Shown here: piece by piece, positions 45,601-55,255 of the stretch
Layout: the number at the start of each line of letters is the position of its first letter
Numbering within the stretch: position 1 is the first letter of the stretch
Origin: Apoderus coryli
Taxonomy: Eukaryota > Arthropoda > Insecta > Coleoptera > Attelabidae
Direction of reading: 5' to 3'
Assembly: GCA_911728435.2 (NCBI GenBank)
Contig: OU452198.1
Location: 43,057,902 to 43,121,901, forward strand
Length of the DNA stretch: 64,000 bases
Made by a program: the position numbers and the translations under genes
Notes under the pieces: model-generated
What the model was told of the DNA's origin: nothing
The model's input: the letters and a program-made list of their open reading frames with translations, nothing else
Databases searched by the model: none

Positions 45601-48600
45601 ATTTCACCGCCTATTGAGGACTAGGAAAGGTTCTGACTATTCAATAAAATTTAACACAATTGTTAAATTTTATAATAAGCTGCCGTCTCACATAAGGAAC
45701 CTTGGTGAAGTCCAGTTTAACAAAAGTGTTAAATCATTTTTGATATTTCAAGCTTTTTATACCTTTGAGGACTATTTCAGAAGCGATATTGTAAGATTTT
45801 TCTAGATTTTAGTTTGTTTTATGTTGTTGCTATTTTAATTTGTTTGTAAGTCTTTCTTTGTTGCTGTAACTTTGATTGATTAATTTTTGTTCTTTTTTGA
45901 CGTACTATACATGTTATGTAACATAGATGGTGAATAAATATATCTATCTATCTCTATCTATTCATCATAAGTAAAGGGCGGAATATATGCAAAGTGCATA
46001 TATTTGCATATTTTGCATATTTCGGCAAAAATATAATTTGTGTGCATATTTTTATGGTTTTTGTTTTATCAAAAGATTAAGTGCGACCCTTGCAGGTAAT
46101 TGAAATAATTTAAATTGTTCAACACTTGAAAACAGCTATGCATAAAGCTAAGTTGCAGAAAAATAAATGTGTGCCTGTTCAGCAGCGTGTGCAAACCGCA
46201 TTTCAAAATATCAAACCAAAGAGTGAAAAGGAGGTGTTTCATCAAAACATATGTAAAGCTTTAGTCGCAGCAAATATACCTTTGAAGAAACTGCAAAATA
46301 CACAATTCAGAGATTTTTTGCAAAAATATTGTAATCAAAACATCCCTGACGAATCCACACTTAGAAAGAAGTATGTGCAAACAGTATACGAAACCGTAAT
46401 GGGAGAAATTAAAGTTTCACTGGACGATAAACATTTTTATATTATTGTTGATGAAAGCACAGACTCATGTGGTCGATATATCGCACATCTTATGATTGGA
46501 GGGCAAAATGAGCCAGGGAAGCCATATTTAATATCTTCTAAACAGTTAGACAAAACAAATAATGTGACCGTAACTCGATTTATTCAGCAGTCTCTATCAT
46601 TTTTTTTTTTTTACCAAATCCAGTTTCAGTAGAGAAGTTTTTAGTGTTTTTGTCTGACGCAGCGCCGTATATGGTTAAAGTAGGCCAAAACTTAAAAATA
46701 TGTTATCCCAATATGGTACATGTCACTTGCCTTTTACACGGGATAAACAGAGTTGCAGAAACTATTAGAACAGCATATCCCTTAATTAATTAATTTCAAA
46801 TGTAAAGAAAGTGTTTTTGAAAGCACCTCTAAGAGTGCAGATCTATAGAGAGAAATTGCCAGGAGTAAGTTACCTCCACAGCCCGTAATTACTCGACATG
46901 GATTAAGGCCGCGATATTCTACGCAGACCATTTTGAAGCCATTAAAGACATAGTTTTAGATTTAGAAGACAATTCACAGTGTGTAGTGCAAAGTCAAGCA
47001 GTATTAAAAAATGTAAATTTAGCTAAGGAATTTGTTTTTATTAAGGTTAATTTTAGTTTTATACCCGATATAATAACTTCGTTAGAAAGTAGGAATATAA
47101 GTTTAAGAGAATCAATTAAAATTGTTGAAACTTTTTCCGACAAATGCAAAAAAGTTCCCGGTGATGTAGGAAATCAAGTAAGAAGTAAACTCGAAGTTAT
47201 TGTGGGAAAGAATGAAGGCTTTAAGTATTTAATGGAAGTCAAAAATATTTTTGATACTAAACCATCCAACGAAGTACTACCTTGGCCTTATAACTTACTA
47301 CCCAAATTAAAATATTGCCATTTCACATCGGTAGATGTTGAAAGAACTTTTTCTTTGTAGAAACATATTTTTACAGACAGAAGGCAAACACTTTTATCGG
47401 AAAATTTTGAAAAATATATCGATATAAATGCATTTTATACTATTTCAGGTTAAAAATTTTACCTATTATATTTTTCTTTTAACTTTACTTAAAATAAATA
47501 ATTTTTGTGAGAGTCGGCGTTTCTTTATTTCCATTTTTCCATGTTATATTCAAGGCATATAATTGCATATTTTGACAAATAAATGCATATTGTTGCATAT
47601 TTTAAAGAAAAACTATGCATATATATGCGCATATTTTAACTGAATTGACGTGCATATATTCCGCCCTTTAATCATAAGTATAGATTAACTTCAGTTGATC
47701 CTGACATAAAAGGCGTGTTGGGGCGAACCCGTAACAGTAAACTTTTCTTTATTACAGGCGTAGACCAGATTGACAACGATTTTAAGAATATCTGGGCGAA
47801 ACTATTGAACATGCTCAATGAAAGTAAGTTGCTGTTTTCTCTGATAAATTGTCTCTTCGATGCGATGGGTGATATTTCATTGAGTTCAAATGGTAAAAAA
47901 ATGGCATCATTGTGGTTATGTGAAATATTTTTCTCATTATTTATCACGAAAATGATTGATGATCACGTTGAGAATTTGTTAAAAAGTGGTAAATATGTAA
48001 AGAAGACTAGTAATATGGTGAATATATTCTACACGAAATTGAAAGATCAGCCTAATTTGAAAGATTATATCTTTTTTAAAACATTCCATAAAGATTATTT
48101 GGATGAGGCAAGACAGTTTTCGAAGAAAGTCTTTAATTTACCGAATGAGTTTACTCTGAACTTTCTGCAAATGTAAGTACTTATTATTGTTCGTGTGTAT
48201 TTCTTGTATTTCAATGATTAATTGTAGTTTAATGAAATACGTTGAATATCCTGACGATTACATAGAAGACAGTATCACTTTGATAGAAAATCAAAATGCA
48301 CAAGTTTTTGACAGTGGATGTGATCAGCATATTAGTACGATCGATGATTTAAAAGGTATTCTTCCAGAAATTGATTATGCAGGCGTCTACGATTATGATG
48401 CTGTCATGGTTCATTCGGCAGATCCCGAAGATATGGAAGTATCAGATCTTTCTGATTATTTAAAGAACAATAATTTAAGCTCATGTGGAAGATGGAAGAC
48501 CATTAAAGGTAATAGCTGAAAGTAGAATTTAGGAATCTTGGTTATTTTAGGATTTCTAGTGTTTCTCGAAAAAAAAAAAAAAATGGGTTGTGTCGCCACA

Positions 48601-49006
48601 AAAACATGGAGCCCAATCTGCGAGAGCAAGGCAAATGAACGAATGATGTTATTAATAATTTTGTAAGGTCTCTCACGCTCCTCGGTCGCATAATATACAG
48701 TGATGATCAAAAGTCACACATAAACTATAATTTTTTTTGGAAGAAAGAATGTAAACTTTCCATTGAAAACATAAGCTCAAGTAGTTGTACTCGTAGCTCC
48801 TGAACCTCATAAATGACCTTAGTTCAAATAAGGTTCCACCCTGCATATGGGATATTACGAAAATTTGTTGAGCGTTCTAGGTCTCATTGTAAACAATATT
48901 TTTTTATTTTTCAGATACAACAGCATTTCATGGATGTCCAATAGGAGTTTTACCACACCAAACTAGAAATAAAAGCCTTCTGGTTCAATTTTATGAAAAT
49001 AAATAA
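42660..49006 (+). CDS. LAS1L: LAS1-type pre-rRNA processing endonuclease, 7 exons
   Basis: HEPN-family ribonuclease that, with its kinase partner, cuts internal transcribed spacer 2 in the nucleolus. Exons 42660-42712, 42764-42979, 43033-43247, 43312-43647, 47758-48172, 48228-48508 and 48915-49006 give 535 aa with consistent phases. The LAS1 domain carries [17 protein letters not shown], and R122-x4-H127 is the HEPN catalytic motif. The C-terminal half is divergent, with acidic and Ser/Asn-rich stretches ([15 protein letters not shown]), and ends [17 protein letters not shown]. The last codons overlap an AATAAA (48998-49003). Intron 4 (4.1 kb) holds a LINE and a hAT element; the other introns are 51-406 bp. 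Confidence 0.92.
43700..45962 (+). mobile_element. LINE in LAS1 intron 4, with (TATC)n tail
   Basis: Plus-strand non-LTR element of Jockey/CR1 type, largely readable. There is a pre-RT linker ([24 protein letters not shown]), then RT blocks [64 protein letters not shown] and LFADDTTSL. The thumb and C-terminal region follow to the stop at 45803-45805. Stops near 44058 and 44164 and a stop at 44855 break the frame. The 3' end is a TATC microsatellite at about 45942-45962, a common terminus for CR1/L2-like LINEs. The endonuclease domain is absent (5' truncated). Confidence 0.9.
45972..47670 (+). mobile_element. hAT transposon in LAS1 intron 4
   Basis: 1,699 bp with inverted ends TAAAGGGCGGAATATATGCA and the complement, and an exact 8-bp duplication ATCATAAG at 45964-45971 and 47671-47678. 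It sits immediately after the LINE's TATC tail. Subterminal TGCATAT words are iterated at both ends. It encodes the broken transposase 46126-47452. Confidence 0.95.
46126..47452 (+). pseudogene. hAT transposase pseudogene
   Basis: The N-terminal part reads through [11 protein letters not shown] and [19 protein letters not shown], which carries a catalytic Asp of the hAT core. A run of T's at about 46600-46613 then shifts the frame. [17 protein letters not shown] and [18 protein letters not shown] continue in another frame and stop near 46791. The C-terminal block 46986-47360 contains [12 protein letters not shown], the hAT dimerisation signature, followed by a stop, then [14 protein letters not shown]. 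At least two frameshifts or stops make it non-functional. Similar proteins in hosts are annotated as CGG-repeat-binding-like, but the complete element ends show that this is a transposon. Confidence 0.9.
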
Positions 49007-49625
49007 TTTTTTTGACATGATTTTAAACTTGTTTTATTCAAATTAATTTTACTCAGTTTACATATACCTACTTTTTTAAACTCACAACTGTTGGAGTCGA
49101 TGAGTAGAACCTTTGGCCGATAATAATGTAAAAAAAAATGTACCACATTTGCTAACCCTGTTAACAGCCTCAGGAGAGAATTAAAACTCTCTTTAATTGT
49201 TGGAATTTTGACTGGAATCTCTTCATTTAACAAATCAAATCATACGATAAGATTGTTCGACTCACCTCTGTGTGAACATTCGGAGAACAAGAGAGTGAAG
49301 GTCCTACTTTGCGGCTACGATATTTGTTCTGGAAAACGGTGCCTAACTCGGGCATGCAGATTGTCTGCCACAGTTAACATCAATGAGACCTTTAGTGCCT
49401 AGGTACCAATCTCATTACGCTCTAATCTTCCTTTGGTTACAAAGTACAATGAGATGGTCTGCGATATCGCCTAACAGCAGCTTCGAACCAAAATTAATAA
49501 GCAGTGATAACGATGATTGGCGAAGAATTTTAGTCAATGCAGCTGCTATATTGCTGGAAAAACATCCAAAATGCACCTCAGACATTACTACATCTTCCGT
49601 CTTAGTTATGACTGCATGCGAATGT
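49007..49625. other. LAS1 3' flank with a MITE fragment
   Basis: 49164-49195 contains CCTCAGGAGAGAATTAAAAC, also present in the palindrome at 37740-37942. No gene is recognised in the rest. Confidence 0.5.
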
Positions 49626-49629
49626 TAGC

Positions 49630-50790
49630 GGCACCACTAGTAATGATATTCAGTAAATGAATTCCCGGATCGATGGCGAGAGGTGCGAGTTGTTCCAATT
49701 TACAAATCTGAAGATATATCACTATTGCACAAATTACATTATTTTGGCTTCTCACAAAATTGTGTTTCTTTCTTTAAAAATTACTTGAGTGGTAGGAGCC
49801 AGAGGGTTGTGGTTCACTCAGATTTCTCGGCGTTTGGGGCTGTTGTCAAAGGGGTACCTCAGGGTAGTGTCCTGGGACCTTTATTGTTTTCTGTATACGC
49901 GCGCGGATTTCAGTCGCTTTTTGCAATTCTGCACTACACACCAGTATGCTGATGATTTTCAGCTTTATTGTTCTTATAAAATTGAGGATGCTTATTATGC
50001 TGCCAGAGCCATTAATAATGATCTGGAAACCATTTCTCAACTCTCTGAGTGTCACGGTCTGGTTTTAAATCCTAATAAAACGCAACTTGTTCATTTTGGT
50101 ACAAATGCTGATGAGATAATGAATTCGAATTTGTTTAATGTAGAACTAAAAACACCGAGGTGCAAGCAGTTGCAAGAATTTAGGAATCGCCCTTGACTCG
50201 AAACTTAGATTTGATACTTTAGTAGCAAATTTGTTAAAAAGTTATTTTAATTTAAAGATGCTATATTTGTCAAAACATCTGCTGACGACAGATATAAAAT
50301 TGAAATTATGCGATGCCTTGATCCTATCTGGGTTGTCTTATTATGATGCTCTGTACTGGTCGTTCCTAGCTGAGTTAAATAAGAATAGTCTCCAGAAGTT
50401 CCAAAATAGTTGTTTAAGATTCTCTTATAATTTGAGGAAATTTGATCATGTGTCGGAGTTTTACAATGCTTCTAAGTGGCTTCGCCTGGATGAAAGATAC
50501 TTCTTACATCTTTCGACATTGGTTTTTAAAATCAATAAGTTTAACAGAACTGAGTATTTACATGAAAAATTGCAGAGATGCCATGATATTCATGGTCATG
50601 AAACTGGAAATAGAAATCTTTTCAGTATACCACAGCACTCCACTGCCTTATTACAGCGATCATGTTCCTACAACGCCGTTAAAATTTGTAACTCCTTGCC
50701 GCAGCGTATTAAGAACTGTACCACTGCGGTAACTTTTAGGAATAAAGTTAAACAATTTTTGTACAATAGGAGGAACTAGATGTTTGATAT
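49630..50790 (+). mobile_element. LINE reverse transcriptase relic
   Basis: Frameshifted plus-strand RT: APLVMIFSK, VRVVPIYKSED, an internal deletion, then [52 protein letters not shown] and a long C-terminal frame from 50231 to the stop at 50777-50779 (LLTTDIKLKLCDALILSGLS ... NKVKQFLYNRRN). Several frames must be joined. A Jockey/CR1-type family different from the other copies here. Confidence 0.85.
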
Positions 50791-50935
50791 ATATGATTAT
50801 GTTTTTGTTAATATCACATGATGAGAGATGGTTTGGGGGACAGTGTATATTGTATTGTATTTTTGTGTTCTACATATATTATTTTTGTACTCTCCTTAGG
50901 TAAGTTTATGGTGGTTAGATAGAAGTAAGTAGCAG

Positions 50936-51645
50936 GTTTGGGCTTGATTTTAACATCAAAAAAAACAAATACATGGTTATAAGCAAAAATAGGATACCAC
51001 CTGGTCAATTGCTAGTTAACCAACAACCTATAACACGAATCACCAACTTTTGTTATTTGGGTGCAAACATAAATGAACAGTGGGACCAATCGACGGAAAT
51101 TAAGATAAGGATCGAGAAGGCAAGATCAGCTTTCGTCAAAATGAAAAAAATCTTTAACAGCCACGATATAAAACTGGAAATAAAAGTTCGTTTACTAGAA
51201 TGCTACGTGTTCTCCGTTCTTTTATATGGCGTCGAGACATGGACCTTAACTGAAGCGTCACTGGGAAGACTCGAGGCATTCGAAATGTGGTGCTATAGAC
51301 GCATGTTGAGGATTTCCTGGACAGACAGAGTCACCAACGAAGAAGTTCTACATAGAATGGGTAAAGAGCGCGAACTAGTCGTAACCATAAAACGTCGCAA
51401 ACTGGAATACCTGGGCCATATAATGCGTAATGAACAACGGTATGACCTGCTTCGGACAATACTTCAGGGTAAAGTGCATGGGAAAAGAGGTCCAGGACGA
51501 AGAAGAATATCCTGGCTGCATAACCTGCGAAAATGGTTTAACTTAACCTCTACCGGACTTTTCAGGGCAGCAGTCAACAAAGTAAGAATAACCATGTTAG
51601 TGTCCAACATCCGTAACGGATAGGCACCATAAGAAGAAGAAGATA
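50936..51645 (+). mobile_element. RTE-clade LINE, 3' end
   Basis: A 216-codon frame (50973-51623) with NKYMVISKNR just upstream, FCYLGANINEQWDQSTEIK, LLYGVETWTLTEASL, CYRRMLRISWTDRVTNEEVL, KLEYLGHIMRN, GKVHGKRGPGRRRISWL. This is the post-RT region of RTE-type elements. The end is followed by AAGAAGAAGAAG. Only the last third of the element is here. Confidence 0.88.
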
Positions 51646-51789
51646 GAATAGCTACAGCTAGATATCGCCACCGTTATAAGTATTAATTTGTGTGTAAGAT
51701 AATTTTTTTCGTGAACAATAAAGACGCTTATTATTATTATCAATAACTAATCGAGGTCTCCCTTGCAATCGTTTACGCAACAAGTGAAT

Positions 51790-52840
51790 TATTCTGTTGT
51801 CGGTGATGGACAACTGGATGTGGTTTATTGCCAAAGCCTTCGAACGTTTGGATCATAGGATCCTTATCCAGAAGCTCGATCTATATGGGGATAAGTGTAA
51901 AGCTATAACCTCTATAAAGAAAATTGTTGAGCATTTTCAGTACATGATTGGTGAGACCATTCTGGATATGTGTTTGAGTACTACTGACTAACTCAAAGGT
52001 ATCTTTTATACCACATGCAGTTGCCAAGACCAGTGAGGATATGGACTGCCATGGTTGTATTGTTAGAAACTGTACAAGTTTGAATAATACTGACACTTTT
52101 GTAATAACTCTTATGTGCTTTCGAGTGGATTATCGTTCTTTGTTTTGGTATCAATGCGCAGAATATTGACATCTAAGGTGGACGGAATTTATCCTATTAG
52201 AGGGATCGATTATTATTTGCTGTTGGACCGGTTTGTATGAAATAAATATTAATGTACGAAGACTGGGAGCCCGTAATGCTGCAGCTTTCTACTGCCAGCT
52301 ACCTACTATTGAAATTTTACTCTGTTCAGCAATACAGGCTGTTATTATTACCTTAGAAATTGTTATGGTGGCTAACCAACGTCGTATCTGCTTCACCCAG
52401 GACCTAACCATGAAGCATATAAGAAGTCATCACAATAAACTCCGGGATTTATTTTTTTAACATGCTGCTGTGCAGCTGAAAAAATCTCAGGCGGAGAGAA
52501 TATTTAAAAACAAATTAAAAGACTTCTTGATATCAGGGACATTTTATACGCTGCAGGATTTCACAGTCATGTATTGGAATGTGATTTCTTACTAATTATA
52601 TAATTATTACTGATGCTCGCCTGTGATCATGTCATTTTTGTATTTTATTGATTGATTTTAGATGTAGGTATGTGTTGTTTTTATCTATATTTTTGTTTAA
52701 TTCTGTCTTTATTTGTTCTTTGTTTTTTATCTTTATTTTACAACCGAATAGTTGGTTGTGTGCAGGGATCATTTATTGACTTGCCAATGTGTCTGATTTT
52801 TATTTATAATCGCTGAATAAAGCTTATTATTATTATTGAT
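51790..52840 (+). mobile_element. Strongly decayed LINE relic
   Basis: AKAFERLDHRILIQKLDLYG (an RT block) at about 51830-51890 and, after rearranged sequence, SQAERIFKNKLKDFLISGTF at about 52490-52550, a typical LINE C-terminus. The 3' end is TTATTATTATTATTGA at about 52829. The middle part has no frame worth naming. Confidence 0.7.
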
Positions 52841-52849
52841 CTTTAATTC

Positions 52850-54935
52850 GTTATGCAGATTTTCCGAACAAAGAAAATTCCCAATATACGTTTATGTACG
52901 AAAAACTCTTGGTAGGTATGTCCGGTTAAACCCTTGAAAGCAGTTTGGAAAATAGATAAAAGGGAGTAGAGAAAACTGTTTGTGCGGAAACTCCTTCAGA
53001 ATTCAATTGGTGGGAAATGCAGCGAAAATGTAGGTCAGCTGTAAATTGGGCATGCGCTTTGGTAAACACCAAAATAAGGGTGTAGAATTCTGATAAAAGT
53101 AAAAAAAACTTAAATATCGGAAAATGAAATAGTTGTTGTATCTTACAGATTGTGTATTTTCTTTCTAAAAAAAATTTAGTAGGTATCTAGTGTTAGAACA
53201 TTTTGTAGCTGTTATTGAAATATTTCGATATTATTTATTTTGTTCGGTAAGTTATTTTTTGATACTTATTCAAAATCTGTGTTTACTTAATGAATGATTT
53301 AAATTTATATTCACTCAAATATTAAAATAAACACTAAAATGCTTTATTTTATACAAATGTTGCACATTTTACTGATACAGGGTGTGTGAAGTTATCATTT
53401 TCTTTTTATACACAGTACAATACAGGGTAGTCAAAAATGATATTGAGAGTTTTTTTTTTAAATGGACCGCTTATGTTACAATTTATTTTTCTTTGTTATT
53501 TTTCTTTGTATATAGTCTGCATGACGTTATTTCCTTTTATGTAATGTGCATAATCCTGAAATAATAAATAAATTAAGAGAAATTTGTAGGTATTAGGTTT
53601 CGAACACACCTCTTGTTTTAACAAAATCTGCGAAGAGAACATTTTGTGGAATTATTAGGTATAGGTATGAGTTATAGACATTTATTGCATTTTTTCTGCC
53701 CTGAAGGTCGTATCTCAGAACCATTGTTTCGAGAGGTTTCGACAGCTTCTTCAAGTAATGAAAATAGTTGTCCACGCATTTTTTGTTTCACATTCACAAG
53801 TTGACCGAAGCGATTTAATGCATCCTTGAGGAGCGAGGCATTTTTGGATATTGTAAATGATCGTCTAACGTCTAGAGGTGATAGAACAGTGAATTTTAAG
53901 TTCCTATAAACATGGGTCCGCAAACGCATTGTAATCGAAATTCAGAGCGTTCAAAATTAGCCCTTGATGATGAAGATGAAGATGACAGTATATTGTCAAC
54001 AATGTTCTCTCGACACAATACATCCAGGTCAATCCAAGATTGCGTACCTACATAAATTTTTAAATATCTAATATTTTTAGTATTGATAATTAAGTAAATT
54101 TTTAAACTCAATTTACTCAAAAACTAAGCATTATATCAAAATAAAAGATGACCTTTTTTAAGCAAATTACATTTTTTTATTATTATGAACTCAAAAAGTG
54201 AAATATTTCAGCAACAAAAAAGTTGGGGCGTTATTTCCCAAATCAAATACATGTGTAAAATTTCATTGATGTCTCTAAAAACGTTTCGTTAATATTCACA
54301 AAAAACCATCATCAGGGGCTAATTTTAAACGCCCTGTATCTCGGTTACAATGTGTTTGCGGACCTATGTTTATATAACTTTTTTTTTTTTAAATTCAGTG
54401 TGGGACAAATCGGACAAGTGAATTCGTTTCTTCCCTTTGCATGCTTATGTAATTATTAATATTACGATAATTCGCACAATGCAAATTGCTTTTCTATAAA
54501 TGTTAACCACCAATTATGAAGCTAGTAGCTTCGAAACATGTTTGGTCGATCATCTTTAAAAAATTTTTAGTACCTACAAAGTGTAATCTATTAATTTTTT
54601 TTCGTAGAGTTTCGACTTTTATTTCTCATAAAAGGAATTCGTGTTTTTCATGGTTGTTTCTAGTTAAATTTTTAAAATTCTTCGTAATTTCTGTCTTCTA
54701 ATTGTTGATAAACGACGTTTTATTTATTACTTTATTACATTCCTCATGGATAAAGTAATACCTACCTAAATGGGTCAGTGAAGTTCTATTAGGTATATAG
54801 TCATGTTTAACTATATTAGACAAAATAACTTTATTAAGCCATCAGGTTCACATTACAGCGGTGTGGACAGTAGGTATATAATAAACTACCTTAAATAAAG
54901 CACAAACAGAGAATTTGACAAACAAGAAACACAAC
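52850..54935. other. Intergenic with an inverted repeat pair
   Basis: No gene seen. GGGTCCGCAAACGCATTGTA (from 53915) and a diverged complement (54330-54372) form an inverted pair of about 75-85 bp arms. The right arm leads into a hammerhead-like core at 54283-54315. A GAAGCTAGTAGCTTC hairpin followed by GAAACATG is at 54516-54540. Confidence 0.55.
54283..54315 (-). ncRNA. Hammerhead-like core (weak candidate)
   Basis: Minus strand CTGATGA at 54309-54315 and GAAAC at 54283-54287 with 21 bases between, of which only GTT/AAC can pair. The core is complete but stem II is poor. Confidence 0.25.
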
Positions 54936-54939
54936 ACAA

Positions 54940-55040
54940 GAACAACTAATATACACTTAGCAGCAAAAATAACGCACAACCAAAAATTATGCTAAATTTC
55001 AAAGTTTCTCGAGAACCGATAAATCAATTTCGATATTTTT
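54940..55040. repeat. Short repeat, inverted partner at 59060-59155
   Basis: GCAAAAATAACGCACAACCA and AAAATTATGCTAAATTTCAA match the complement of 59060-59155 (TTTTGGTTGTGCGTTATTTT). The pair brackets the LINE plus pogo composite between them. Confidence 0.7.
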
Positions 55041-55187
55041 TTTTTACTGTAGATTTTTTTTGGTAATTGCCCTGTGATAGAATTTTTTATTTAGACTTCA
55101 GTTTTAGGCGTACACAGGGTGCAAAAATAAGACCAATTTGGTAACCATTATTTGACCATCTTGCAGGTTGGGGTTGATGCTGTCTAT

Positions 55188-55234
55188 TTTGTATATTTTC
55201 TTTGATATTCCAAATATCAAAGAAAATATACAAA
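55188..55234. repeat. Perfect 22-bp inverted repeat at the LINE 5' edge
   Basis: Arms 55188-55209 (TTTGTATATTTTCTTTGATA plus TT) and 55213-55234 with a 3-bp spacer. The right arm is the start of the LINE coding remnant (SKKIYKVVPTSGV), so the left arm is a short inverted duplication at the truncation point. Confidence 0.8.
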
Positions 55235-55255
55235 GTTGTACCTACATCAGGCGTA

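Noticed and set aside
46126..46632. Host gene for a CGG-repeat-binding-like protein
   Set aside because: It lies within complete hAT ends with an 8-bp target duplication and is broken downstream, so it is a transposase relic.
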